Shown here one piece after another: positions 39,201 to 47,168 of a stretch of 64,000 nucleotides of DNA. Position 1 is the first letter of the stretch, and the number at the start of each line of letters is the position of its first letter. The notes below the pieces were generated by a model. That model saw nothing but the letters and a program-made list of their open reading frames with translations, did not search any database and had not been told where the DNA came from. Origin of the DNA: Idiomarina piscisalsi (GTDB taxonomy: Bacteria > Pseudomonadota > Gammaproteobacteria > Enterobacterales > Alteromonadaceae); contig NZ_PIQA01000013.1 of assembly GCF_003987095.1 (NCBI RefSeq), positions 1 through 64,000 of the forward strand, in the 5' to 3' direction. A program made the position numbers and the translations under genes.

Positions 39201-39898
39201 TGGAAGAGTCGGCGAATCGGGGTTTTGAGGTAATCGCTCACGACGCCACCGAGCGCACTGAGCTGGTACAGCGCTTTTGTGTCAGCCCTTTGTGGCAGGA
39301 GCATGAGCAGAGTATTGAGCGTTGGTTAAATGCCTACTTGCAGACAGAGTTTGTGATTAATGGGGACGGGGAGACTGTCAGCCTGGGTCAGTTGCATCAC
39401 TATAAAGCGGAGCCGGAGTTTTGGTTTGGTGCCAGTGGCGTTAACGCACAAAGACTGGATAGCCTGGTACAACAACACACATTACCCGGTTACGAGCGCC
39501 CTGCACTAGAGCCTAACTTGCTGAATGGCATGTTAAAGGGCTTTATCGACTTGGTCTTTGAGCATAACGGAAAGTATTACGTAGCAGACTACAAGTCCAA
39601 TTGGCTGGGTGAAGACGACCATGCCTACAGCGAGGAGACCATGCGCGAGAAAATACTGCACAGCCGTTATGACCTGCAATACGTGATTTATACGCTGGCA
39701 TTGCACCGTCTGCTAAAAGCACGGCTGGGCGATGAATACGATTACGATACCCACGTTGGCGGCGCAGTTTATCTCTTTTTACGCGGGCACAGAGCCGACA
39801 CTGGCGGCGCATTTTGTGACAGACCACCGAAAGAGCTGATAGAGCAGCTGGACAGCCTATTTGCCGGAGAAAGCGTCAAAGACAAGGAGTCAGTATGA
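36209..39898 (+). CDS. recB: exonuclease V beta subunit RecB
   Basis: A 1229-residue RecB: a 3'-5' SF1A helicase with a C-terminal nuclease. Walker A is EASAGTGKTYT, Walker B VDEFQDTD, with FTKAATEEL, GDPKQAIYSFR, KNFRSS and VTRAQY. The nuclease has GPGTFLHNLLEE and the metal-binding GFIDLVFEHNGKYYVADYKSN. It overlaps recC and recD by 4 bases each, which keeps subunit production matched. Confidence 0.97.
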   Translation: MSQSTTHILENPLDFPLNSSRLIEASAGTGKTYTIAALYVRLVIGHGTQDTAFERELVPKNILVMTFTKAATEELSDRIRERLAEAAAYFRDPDSVDSDPFLASLREDCVAKEQNLKHLARLLDLASQSMDEAAVKTIHGWCQSMLKEHAFASGSLFSQDVETDNEELRLQAAEDYFRRFIYPADAELSEKLLADFTSPEALLGLTYSLSKSGQAPVEGNLQTLLIEAENGHKQRIAAIKQEVAPIFNELVDKTSQAKGTATKLKQFQKFADWCADAELVEPDVTAANWKNIRTDELQKFAESKLGGMPDSWNVLGQLQERLKQSKVQQTQELAKVKQHAAFWVNKRFAELQNQRAEMGHDDMLTRLRDALKGPSGEALAAAIRKQYPIAMVDEFQDTDPVQYEIFNRIYNLAEPHTGTGIFLIGDPKQAIYSFRNADIYTYLKARRDTEGRHYNLAKNFRSSQAMVDSVNALFERAEELPRGAFLFKTEDDNQLPFNRVAANGLKRTFKHCLLSSNVKTAPALLWSVSSKEKRNKDTVFRAAANHHANLIASLLNDPQAGYYNEDDVLEQRVKTSDIAVLVNNFSEANAIKKALNDRGLKSVYLSDRESVFAQRVAKDLLALVSACAEPRDPSLIRSALATRLLGLPFAELEHIHSNEQAWEARVEQFLSYHDQWLRQGVLAMLHNVLHDHQVPATLLEDRIHGERQLSDVLHIAELLQQQSLVLDGIPALVNHFAEQVNERHGFGSNSRTQSDEQQLRLESDDELIKIITIHKSKGLQYPLVFMPFVAYTQSETHRIKPPAVYHDENGELQVLWSKDDDNKQRLSDEILAEDLRKMYVAVTRAQYATFIALEAMSEHRNNPLFYLLNGGEALSDELYKVVNERWQQSAHTQVTRLEEDEPLVRALEQEQKTPKLTPKTMLAGRKLERWWVASYSALKYEGAVTKSAEAPQSPDEMNLLDEREDEEEQVASVAEPSVDSIHHLPKGAGPGTFLHNLLEESANRGFEVIAHDATERTELVQRFCVSPLWQEHEQSIERWLNAYLQTEFVINGDGETVSLGQLHHYKAEPEFWFGASGVNAQRLDSLVQQHTLPGYERPALEPNLLNGMLKGFIDLVFEHNGKYYVADYKSNWLGEDDHAYSEETMREKILHSRYDLQYVIYTLALHRLLKARLGDEYDYDTHVGGAVYLFLRGHRADTGGAFCDRPPKELIEQLDSLFAGESVKDKESV

Positions 39899-41811
39899 GC
39901 AATGTAACTACCCACACCCTGTTCGAAGCTCTGAGTCAGTGGCGGGATGCCGGCTGGATACGCTCTATTGATTTGGCGTTTGTCGAGTTTCTGCAGCAAG
40001 CGGGCGAGCGTAGCGATGCGGTGTTACTGGCCGCCTGCTGCGTGTCGCATCAAGCCGGGCGTGGGCATACGCAAGTTGATCTAAAGGCTTTGATGGATAC
40101 CCCGGAAACGCTGCTGAACCTGCCACCGGAGAACCGTCATGCCGCGGACTGCGCCTTACCAAGTGAGCTTTTTAAGCAATACGGATTAGACCTGACCGAC
40201 GCACTGGCAGCCAGTCAATGCGTCGATGTGAACGGTCACGGAACCGAGCCGTTGGTGCTCAGCGAACACACCTTGTATTTACGCCGCTATTGGCAGTACG
40301 AAACCTTTATTGAGCAAAGTGTTCAGGCGCGCATGCAAGACCGGCCGGTTATTAACGACGAGCTACTAAAGAGTACGCTGGCTAAGCTGTTTGCGCCGAC
40401 CGAAAACGGCGATATTAACTGGCAGCGGGTAGCCTGCGCCAATACCGTGCGTAACCGCTTTAGTGTCATTACTGGCGGGCCCGGAACCGGTAAAACCTAT
40501 ACCGTGGTGCGCTTGTTGACGGCATTGCAGCATCAGGCGTTGACGCTCGGTTTGCCACCGCTGCGGGTGTCACTGGCGGCGCCCACCGGTAAGGCAGCGG
40601 CGCGCCTGACTGAGTCCATTGAAAATGAGCTGGAGCAATTGGTTCAGAATGAAAAACTCTCCAGTCTGAAGGACGCATTACTTTCGATTCAGCCCGAAGG
40701 GAAAACGCTGCATCGACTATTGGGTGTGAAACCCAATTCCCGCGCCTTTAAACACAATGCGGAAAACCCGCTGCGAACGGATGTAGTGATTGTCGATGAA
40801 GCCTCGATGATAGACATTGAAATGATGACCGCATTGCTAAAAGCAACACCGAAACACGCTCGGTTGGTACTCATTGGCGACAAAGACCAGCTAGCATCGG
40901 TCGAAGCTGGCGCCGTGCTCGGTAACTTATGCGCCGGCGCCGACGAAGGGCATTACCACAGCGACACTGCTAAGTGGCTGCAGGACATTGCTGACACACC
41001 AACATTTCCGTCAGAGCTTATCAATGACAATGGCGGGCAGCGCCTGCAACACGTGGTTAAATTCCGCAAAAGCTATCGCTTTAAAGGCCCTATTGCCGAC
41101 CTGGCAAACGCTATTAACCGTCAGGATGATGCCGCCACACAACAGGAAATTGAAAAAGCCAAAGCCGCTGAAAGCGAGCATCCGGTCAGTGTTTACGAAG
41201 TCGACAGTTTAGACGACCCAGCCTTCGAGGCTCTTATCAGGGGTAGCCTGACGTTACACGTCAGGAGCAATGAAGCCGTCAACGACAATGCTACTACAAA
41301 CATCGACGCTGGTTCCGCCGACAAACTCGCCCTGGAAGCCCTGCAAAACCTAAGCAACTTCCAAATCCTAACCGCCCTGCGCGAAGGCCCCTGGGGCATG
41401 AAAGCCGTTAACCAAAAAGTGGGTGACATACTCGGCGTAAACGCCAACAGCTGGTACGAAGGCCGCCCCGTTATGGTCACCAAAAACGACTACGGATTAA
41501 AGCTCAACAACGGCGACATTGGCATCGCCCTAAAAGACCCTGAACACGGACACCTGCGCGTTGCCTTTCCCGACCAGGAGCACGGCGTACGCTGGATACT
41601 CCCGAGCCGCCTCACCCACATAGAAACCGTCTACGCCATGACCGTACACAAGTCACAGGGCTCGGAGTTCAAACACACCGTCATGGTACTACCCGACCAC
41701 GACAGCCCAGTGATGAGTAAAGAGCTGCTGTATACCGGTATCACCAGGGCTAAAGAGCGGTTGAGTTTGGTGGGGAATAAACTGTTCAGTCAGGGAGGCA
41801 AGCGTGTCTAA
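39895..41811 (+). CDS. recD: exonuclease V alpha subunit RecD
   Basis: A 638-residue SF1B 5'-3' helicase subunit. Walker A is GGPGTGKTYTVV, Walker B VIVDEASMID, then GDKDQLASVEAGAVL and the C-terminal MTVHKSQGSEF and GITRAKERL. A REP-like palindrome lies in frame at about residues 449-459, in the linker before ILTALREGPWGM. From about 41290 the codons favour C-ending forms more than before. It overlaps recB by 4 bases and the helicase gene downstream by 8. Confidence 0.95.
   Translation: MSNVTTHTLFEALSQWRDAGWIRSIDLAFVEFLQQAGERSDAVLLAACCVSHQAGRGHTQVDLKALMDTPETLLNLPPENRHAADCALPSELFKQYGLDLTDALAASQCVDVNGHGTEPLVLSEHTLYLRRYWQYETFIEQSVQARMQDRPVINDELLKSTLAKLFAPTENGDINWQRVACANTVRNRFSVITGGPGTGKTYTVVRLLTALQHQALTLGLPPLRVSLAAPTGKAAARLTESIENELEQLVQNEKLSSLKDALLSIQPEGKTLHRLLGVKPNSRAFKHNAENPLRTDVVIVDEASMIDIEMMTALLKATPKHARLVLIGDKDQLASVEAGAVLGNLCAGADEGHYHSDTAKWLQDIADTPTFPSELINDNGGQRLQHVVKFRKSYRFKGPIADLANAINRQDDAATQQEIEKAKAAESEHPVSVYEVDSLDDPAFEALIRGSLTLHVRSNEAVNDNATTNIDAGSADKLALEALQNLSNFQILTALREGPWGMKAVNQKVGDILGVNANSWYEGRPVMVTKNDYGLKLNNGDIGIALKDPEHGHLRVAFPDQEHGVRWILPSRLTHIETVYAMTVHKSQGSEFKHTVMVLPDHDSPVMSKELLYTGITRAKERLSLVGNKLFSQGGKRV
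41242..41268 (+). repeat. REP-like palindrome inside recD
   Basis: GGTAGCCTGACG opens this element and CACGTCAGGAGC closes it. CCTGACGT (41247-41254) pairs perfectly with ACGTCAGG (41258-41265) across a 3-base loop. The opening GGTAGCCTGA is identical to that of the element at 62531. It is read in frame as GSLTLHVRS. Confidence 0.65.
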
Positions 41812-44800
41812 CTTGCACAGAGGCCTCTATGATTTGCTGCAAACCTCAGCAGTTCAACAAGAGCTTTCAATGCAGGATGAAAGTCTCGTTGCTGAGCTAG
41901 AAAACCTAAATGTTGAAAGTAGTCATGAACGATTAGTAGATGCGTTAACCGAGCAGTTATCTCAGTTACTAGCAGCCGTTGGTGAGGGTGAAAAGCTTTC
42001 AGATAACGATAGGCTTTTGGCTCAAGTCGAATTATTGAATAATCTACTCAAGCACGCGCGGCAGCAGCTAAAAGAGAATACAGCAGAAGCACTTATCGAC
42101 GAAATCGCTGCACCACCAAAGGTGCTACGCTCGATTTATCGGCAAGGTGAGCAGCCCGAGTTACCTCAAATTGGCTTATCGCAACCGTGGCTATTTACTG
42201 CGGGTAAAGACTCACCAGCGTTACTCAACGAATTAATCTCAGAGCTCTCTAGCTGTGATCACGTCGACATTTTAGTGAGTTTTATCACGGTTTCTGGTGT
42301 TCGGAAAATTTACGACATACTAAAGCAAATTACCGCAGCCGATGCTGATGGCCATAGTAAAACATCCATTCGAGTGCTGACGACAACCTACATTGGCGCA
42401 ACAGAGAAAAATGCGTTGGATATGCTAGCCCGACTCCCGAATTGTGAGGTGCGCGTATCGTTAGATGGGCGTCGAACGCGACTGCACGCGAAAGCTTGGA
42501 TGTTTGAGCGAAAAACCGGGTTCGGCAGTGCTTATGTTGGTAGTGCAAATTTATCGGGTGCCGCTTTAATGGGAGGCTTAGAGTGGACGGTTAAGTTCAC
42601 CGAACACGGACAACAAAACTTGTATGCGCGTGCCAAAGCACATTTTGAAACGCTATGGGAAGACGGTGAGTTCCAGCCGTATGATCCGAACGACAGTCAA
42701 CATGTCGCAGCATTGAGAGATGCGCTAAGCAGGGAATCTGGCGGGAAAACTTTACCTGAGCATGTCACCACAACCTTCTTCGATATTACACCCAAACCGT
42801 TCCAGGCGGATATTCTTGAACAGCTAGATAATGAGCGTGCCCACGGACGCTTTAAAAATTTACTGGTAGCGGCAACGGGCACAGGGAAAACCGTTATGGC
42901 AGCCTTTGACTACCGACGTATTTGTGAGCGGGAAAAAGGACAGCCGCGAGTACTTTTTATCGCACATCGCGAGGAAATTTTAAGTCAGTCGCTGAATACA
43001 TATCGACAGATTCTAAAAGACGCAAACTTTGGTGACTTGCTGACAGGGCGTCACGAACCGAAGCAATATGATCATGTGTTTGCGACGGTGCAGAGTGTTC
43101 GTTCGCAAAAGTTGTTAGAGCGTTACCCGGCAAATCATTGGCAAGTTGTGGTAGTTGATGAATGCCACCACATAGCGGCGCAAAGTTTTGATGAGGTTGT
43201 TTCACGTGCAGAGCCTAAATATTTGCTGGGTCTGACGGCCACACCTGAACGATCAGATAATAAAAACATTCTAGCCTATTTTGACACTCGCCCCGATGGT
43301 TCGCCATCGGTACAAATGCGTTTATGGAATGCGCTTGATCAGCAGCTACTTGCACCATTTGAATACTATGCGTGTGACGACGGCCAAGATTACCGGAACG
43401 TTAACTGGAAAAATGGCGATGGTCGGAGCGATCTTCACGACATTCTCTCTGCGAATGATGCTCGTGCACGTAACGTGGTGAGGGCTTGGGATGAAGTCGT
43501 TAACAATATAAAAGAATCTCGCGCACTGGCTTTCTGTGTCGATGTTGATCACGCGCGTTTTATGACCAAAAAGTTTAACGAAGCGAATATTCCAGCGGCA
43601 TTGATTTACGGAGAAAGCTCACGTGAGGAACGGGAGTCTCTGCCGAGAAAATTAGCGAATAAAGAAATTAACGTGCTAGTTACGGTCGATTTATACAACG
43701 AAGGTGTTGATTTGCCTTTTGTCGACACACTGTTGCTATTAAGACCAACGCAAAGCGTTACGCTGTTTCAGCAACAAATTGGTCGAGGTCTGCGCCTACA
43801 TCCAGAAAAGGAAAGTTGTTTAGTACTCGACTTTATCGGCCAACATCGAGCAGGGTTTCGTTTTGATGTGCTGTACAGTGCAATAACAGGATTAACCCGT
43901 AAAGAAGTTTACGACGGTGTGAATAATGGTTTTGGCAAGTTACCGAGTGGTTGCTACTTGCAGCTTCAAAAGGAAGCGCGTGAATCGATATTGGGAAGTC
44001 TGCGTCAGGCGATCAATCAGCGTTGGGATCAACTACGCAATGAGTTGAACCACTTCGCTCGAATAAAAGGTAACAATAACGTCTCGTTATCAGAGTTTAT
44101 CAGTGAACAGCAGCTGGAACTGACGGATGTTTACCGTGGAAAAGGTAATAAAACCGGCTGGACCAATTTAAAGCGTGCAGCTCAATTGATTGCTGGCGAT
44201 GCGACGGAGCAGGAAACCTACCTAAGCAAACGCTTTACGAGCCTACTGCATATTGATGATTCTGATTATCTGCAACTCATTCAAAAAGCGACAAGTGGCG
44301 ATTTAAGTGACGCTTGGACGAGTATCGATAAGCAATACGCGCAAATGTTGGCTTATCAAATTGATCACCAGAACGAGCGCGTGGGTAGCGGTGTTGAGTT
44401 TATTGAAGCCTTGAAGCAGGAACCTGAAGCTCTCACTGAGCTCAATGAACTTGCGCGTTTATTAGATGCTAAAACAAACTATGTTTTTGAGCCTTTGCCT
44501 GGGCTCGAAGATACACCTTTGAAACTTCATGCGTCTTATCAAATACGTGAAATTTTGACTGCAGTTGGCTTTTTGAATGAGCAGGAACGTCGAGTATTTC
44601 GAGAGGGCGTACTCCGTTTTCAAGATAAAAAGCTTGAGTTGTTGTTCGTGACGCTGGATAAAGCTGACGCAGTACACGAAGGTGTTGCCTACAATGACTA
44701 CGCGATCAGTCGAGAGAAGTTCCATTGGCAGTCACAGAATACGGCTTCTCCAAATACGCCGACCGGGCGTCGCTATATCGAGAGCAACACCAATGGTTGG

Positions 44801-44962
44801 CAGTTCCAGCTTTTTGTTAGAGAAAACAAGCAATCAGCTTATAAAGCCTGCGGGCCAGTGACTTTTATTAGCAGCCATGGGGAGCGCCCTATGAATGTGA
44901 CTTGGAAACTCGAGAACAAATTGCCTACTAGGCTTTATCAGTCGTTTAATATTTTGCGATAA
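41804..44962 (+). CDS. PLD-nuclease / SF2 helicase / DUF3427 protein
   Basis: A 1052-residue protein in three parts. At about 150-290 is a single phospholipase-D-like nuclease motif (RLHAKAWMF ... GSANLSG). At about 325-700 is an SF2 helicase with Walker A AATGTGKT (~356), DECHH (~450), GLTATPERSD and motif VI QQIGRGLRL. A C-terminal DUF3427 region follows. This architecture is found in mobile, defence-like and restriction-like loci; its role is unproven. The GTG start lies 5 bases after GGGAGG and overlaps recD by 8 bases, so it is coupled to recCBD. By eye it is more AT-rich than recCBD, suggesting later acquisition. Confidence 0.85.
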   Translation: MSNLHRGLYDLLQTSAVQQELSMQDESLVAELENLNVESSHERLVDALTEQLSQLLAAVGEGEKLSDNDRLLAQVELLNNLLKHARQQLKENTAEALIDEIAAPPKVLRSIYRQGEQPELPQIGLSQPWLFTAGKDSPALLNELISELSSCDHVDILVSFITVSGVRKIYDILKQITAADADGHSKTSIRVLTTTYIGATEKNALDMLARLPNCEVRVSLDGRRTRLHAKAWMFERKTGFGSAYVGSANLSGAALMGGLEWTVKFTEHGQQNLYARAKAHFETLWEDGEFQPYDPNDSQHVAALRDALSRESGGKTLPEHVTTTFFDITPKPFQADILEQLDNERAHGRFKNLLVAATGTGKTVMAAFDYRRICEREKGQPRVLFIAHREEILSQSLNTYRQILKDANFGDLLTGRHEPKQYDHVFATVQSVRSQKLLERYPANHWQVVVVDECHHIAAQSFDEVVSRAEPKYLLGLTATPERSDNKNILAYFDTRPDGSPSVQMRLWNALDQQLLAPFEYYACDDGQDYRNVNWKNGDGRSDLHDILSANDARARNVVRAWDEVVNNIKESRALAFCVDVDHARFMTKKFNEANIPAALIYGESSREERESLPRKLANKEINVLVTVDLYNEGVDLPFVDTLLLLRPTQSVTLFQQQIGRGLRLHPEKESCLVLDFIGQHRAGFRFDVLYSAITGLTRKEVYDGVNNGFGKLPSGCYLQLQKEARESILGSLRQAINQRWDQLRNELNHFARIKGNNNVSLSEFISEQQLELTDVYRGKGNKTGWTNLKRAAQLIAGDATEQETYLSKRFTSLLHIDDSDYLQLIQKATSGDLSDAWTSIDKQYAQMLAYQIDHQNERVGSGVEFIEALKQEPEALTELNELARLLDAKTNYVFEPLPGLEDTPLKLHASYQIREILTAVGFLNEQERRVFREGVLRFQDKKLELLFVTLDKADAVHEGVAYNDYAISREKFHWQSQNTASPNTPTGRRYIESNTNGWQFQLFVRENKQSAYKACGPVTFISSHGERPMNVTWKLENKLPTRLYQSFNILR

Positions 44963-44980
44963 GGTTGAGTGAAAGAAGAC

Positions 44981-45043
44981 CAGAGGGTTAGCTTTAGTAT
45001 TTAAAATGGTGCTAAAATTTCCACAATACTTCATAACCCTCTG
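44981..45043. repeat. 10-base inverted repeat before the esterase gene
   Basis: CAGAGGGTTA (44981-44990) and TAACCCTCTG (45034-45043) are perfect reverse complements 43 bases apart, ending 5 bases before the ATG at 45049. They could pair in the leader RNA or act as paired operator sites. No Shine-Dalgarno is seen between repeat and ATG. Confidence 0.5.
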
Positions 45044-45048
45044 ATCTA

Positions 45049-46188
45049 ATGCCCATTTATCTGAAAGCCCTCAGCTTCTTATGTGTCTTTTTATTCTGCA
45101 CCTCAACCCAAGCCGCAGAAACCTTCCAGGTCGATTCAAAACTCATTAACGAAACCGTCACTGCCCGCATAGTACTCCCAGAAAGCTATCACCATTCCGA
45201 CAGCTTCGAGTATCCGGTAATGCTGGTCATGGATGGCTCGACGCAGTTTGAGCACATTGCGGGTAACGTTAATTTCTTAAGCACCTTTTCGATAGTGCCT
45301 GAAATGATTGTGGTTGGGGTGAGTGCGAAAAGTCGCATAAAGCACTTTACTCACACCGAGTTAGCGGGTTACGAGGGGCGTTCGGGTGGTGCTCAGCATT
45401 ACACTCGGTTTTTGCAAGAAGAGCTGCTGCCTGAGCTAAAAAAGCAGTATCGGGTTTCGCCTTATACTCTGGTTACCGGGCACTCTCTGTCGGGGCTTTA
45501 TACCAGCTACCTGGCGACTCATCATGCGGATTTTATCAATGCGTCAATATCGGTGAGCCCAAGTTTATGGTGGGATAATTTTGCGCTTATCAACGACATA
45601 AAGGCGGCGAAACAACAAGCAGAAAAGTCGCCGGTGCGCTGGTTTGTCAGTATGGCGAATGAGCCTAATGAAATGGCTGATGGTTATCAGCGTTTAATGA
45701 ATGTGCTAGCGGAAAAATCCGAAAGCGTTTTTGATTGGGAGTCTCAGCAGTTTCCTGAGGAAACCCACGACAGCACGCCATTGATTGCTAACGTTGAAGG
45801 GCTTAAATCAATTTTTCGCGGCTACAACGCTGTGCCGAATATCGAAATTAAGTCGCTGGAGCAGTTACAGGCTTACTACGGCAATTATGCAAAGACGATG
45901 GGTTACAACTTCCCCATGTCGGTGCATCAATACAATGTTTATGGTTTGAAAGCGGCCTACGAAGGTGAGTTGGAATGGGGCACCGAGATTCTTGAGAAAG
46001 GTGTCGAGGTGTTCGGTCAGTCCGAAATCCTCTGGGATAGCCTGGCTACCGTGTATTCAATGAATGATGACTCGGGAAGTGCCCTTCAGGCATCGAATAA
46101 GGCTTTAAAGCTGGCTCGTCAGCATCAGTCAAAATACCTCAGTGAGATAGAAGCACAGAATGGTGAGCTGACCAATCGTAATAAATAA
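45049..46188 (+). CDS. exported esterase-D-like alpha/beta hydrolase
   Basis: A 379-residue protein with a signal peptide ending STQAA (~residue 23). The hydrolase domain belongs to the Fes/esterase-D/IroE group: a YPVMLVMDG strand and nucleophile elbow GHSLSG at about residues 143-148, then SPSLWWDN and the His of ETHDS. After ~280 there is a helical TPR-like tail. Members cleave siderophore esters or small acyl esters; the substrate is not shown. No Shine-Dalgarno precedes the ATG, which is chosen from the signal peptide. Confidence 0.82.
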   Translation: MPIYLKALSFLCVFLFCTSTQAAETFQVDSKLINETVTARIVLPESYHHSDSFEYPVMLVMDGSTQFEHIAGNVNFLSTFSIVPEMIVVGVSAKSRIKHFTHTELAGYEGRSGGAQHYTRFLQEELLPELKKQYRVSPYTLVTGHSLSGLYTSYLATHHADFINASISVSPSLWWDNFALINDIKAAKQQAEKSPVRWFVSMANEPNEMADGYQRLMNVLAEKSESVFDWESQQFPEETHDSTPLIANVEGLKSIFRGYNAVPNIEIKSLEQLQAYYGNYAKTMGYNFPMSVHQYNVYGLKAAYEGELEWGTEILEKGVEVFGQSEILWDSLATVYSMNDDSGSALQASNKALKLARQHQSKYLSEIEAQNGELTNRNK

Positions 46189-46211
46189 CACTTCAATCGA
46201 AAGTCTATTGA

Positions 46212-46877
46212 TCAAACCCGCCGCAGTACATCCAGTATCACCTGGTCTCGGGCTTTTTGATCGGCGGGTACGTTAAAGTATTCGTTAGCTTTTACCCGCT
46301 CTTCCCAAACTTTTACAAAGTCCATGGGCTCGCTGGGGTCTACTTGTTGTGACTCGGGGGTATGGGTTTTATAGAGATGTGTTTTCACGAACTGAAAGCT
46401 CATGCGGCTGCGCTGTTCCCATGATATTACGCCTGCTTCGTGGAGGTCTTTTGCCAACAAACTCATGTCATCGGGGGAGATAGCCCGAGGGTCATATTTA
46501 TTGGCGATTTCCGTGGGAATACCATTGCTGGTAACGGAGGGCTGACTTGAATTACCTTCCTCAGCCTGACGGCGCATGGCTTCCTCAAACAATTGATCAC
46601 GGGCTTTAATCAGGCTTTCAAGCTTGTCTTTTTCGTCTTTTGTCAGGCTCGACTTACTCTCCAGCTCTTCAATTTTCTGCTCTATTTCTTCAAGTTGTTC
46701 GGTATCCACACCCATGCGGTTAAGCACCAAGCTGCGGTAGGCTTTATCGATAAAGGTTTCATCATTGCCTGGTGTCGCTTGTTTCGCCTCGGGTGCTGGC
46801 GGCTGCTCGGTCTGACGGCTCTGTTGCGAAGAACCTGCCTGGCTCGTTGCTATATTAAGTAATGTGCTGACGTTCAT
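46212..46877 (-). CDS. unknown hydrophilic coiled-coil protein
   Basis: A 221-residue protein I cannot assign. It has no signal peptide. A Gln/Ala-rich N-terminal third is followed by a strong coiled coil near 75-125 (EQLEEIEQKIEELESK), a short domain with KYDPRAISPDDMSLLAKDLHEAG and a conserved-looking C-terminus ending DQVILDVLRRV. ATG at 46877 follows AGGAGGGG closely; an upstream start at 46994 has no such site. It is divergent from the HTH gene. Confidence 0.7.
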   Translation of the reverse strand: MNVSTLLNIATSQAGSSQQSRQTEQPPAPEAKQATPGNDETFIDKAYRSLVLNRMGVDTEQLEEIEQKIEELESKSSLTKDEKDKLESLIKARDQLFEEAMRRQAEEGNSSQPSVTSNGIPTEIANKYDPRAISPDDMSLLAKDLHEAGVISWEQRSRMSFQFVKTHLYKTHTPESQQVDPSEPMDFVKVWEERVKANEYFNVPADQKARDQVILDVLRRV

Positions 46878-47074
46878 ATCCCCTCCTAGTCCTTTAGCGG
46901 CAAAAAACGGCAATGGCTTGCCGAAATTCTCGGGCATTAGGTAAATATGTGTTAACTCAGCAAGAGGTGTGCCAGTTAGTATTGCCGTAGGCACGTAAAT
47001 TTATGTAAGCGAATGATAGCCTTGAGCCTGATATCTTGTTTTATCCCTCATAATAATGCTTAAACATGATTTTA

Positions 47075-47098
47075 GTTGTCATTTGACAACTTTGTTGT
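47075..47098. promoter_or_regulatory. three alternating GTTGT half-sites (operator)
   Basis: GTTGTCA-TT-TGACAAC is a perfect 7-2-7 palindrome (47075-47090). Its right half also pairs with the next GTTGT (ACAAC-TTT-GTTGT, 47086-47098). The cluster covers the -35 of the promoter, so a bound regulator, perhaps the HTH protein itself, would block transcription. Confidence 0.6.
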
Positions 47099-47111
47099 AT
47101 TGGTTTATTTT
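47083..47111 (+). promoter_or_regulatory. sigma-70 promoter of the HTH gene
   Basis: A consensus TTGACA (47083-47088) is followed after 17 bases by TATTTT (47106-47111). The predicted transcript includes the mini-ORF and the HTH gene. Confidence 0.65.
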
Positions 47112-47130
47112 TATTCGTGTTGGGGGAGCA

Positions 47131-47163
47131 ATGAGTAGGCCGAAACACCGGGCTAGGAGGTAA
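47131..47163 (+). CDS. possible ten-residue leader peptide
   Basis: ATG, ten codons and TAA encode MSRPKHRARR, with GGGGGAG just before the ATG. Four of the ten codons are rare arginine codons (AGG three times, CGG once). The last two, AGG AGG, are also the Shine-Dalgarno of the gene starting at 47169. A ribosome on this frame would cover that site, so it may regulate the next gene. It is too short to prove from sequence. Confidence 0.35.
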   Translation: MSRPKHRARR

Positions 47164-47168
47164 CGACA

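Larger units (their letters stand above)
46878..47168. other. divergent intergenic region with promoter, operators and mini-ORF
   Basis: This 291-base stretch, the longest non-coding gap here, holds the Shine-Dalgarno of the minus-strand gene at its left end. On the right it carries an overlapping operator/promoter (47075-47111) and a ten-codon reading frame (47131-47163). Nothing recognisable is seen in 46890-47070. Confidence 0.6.
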
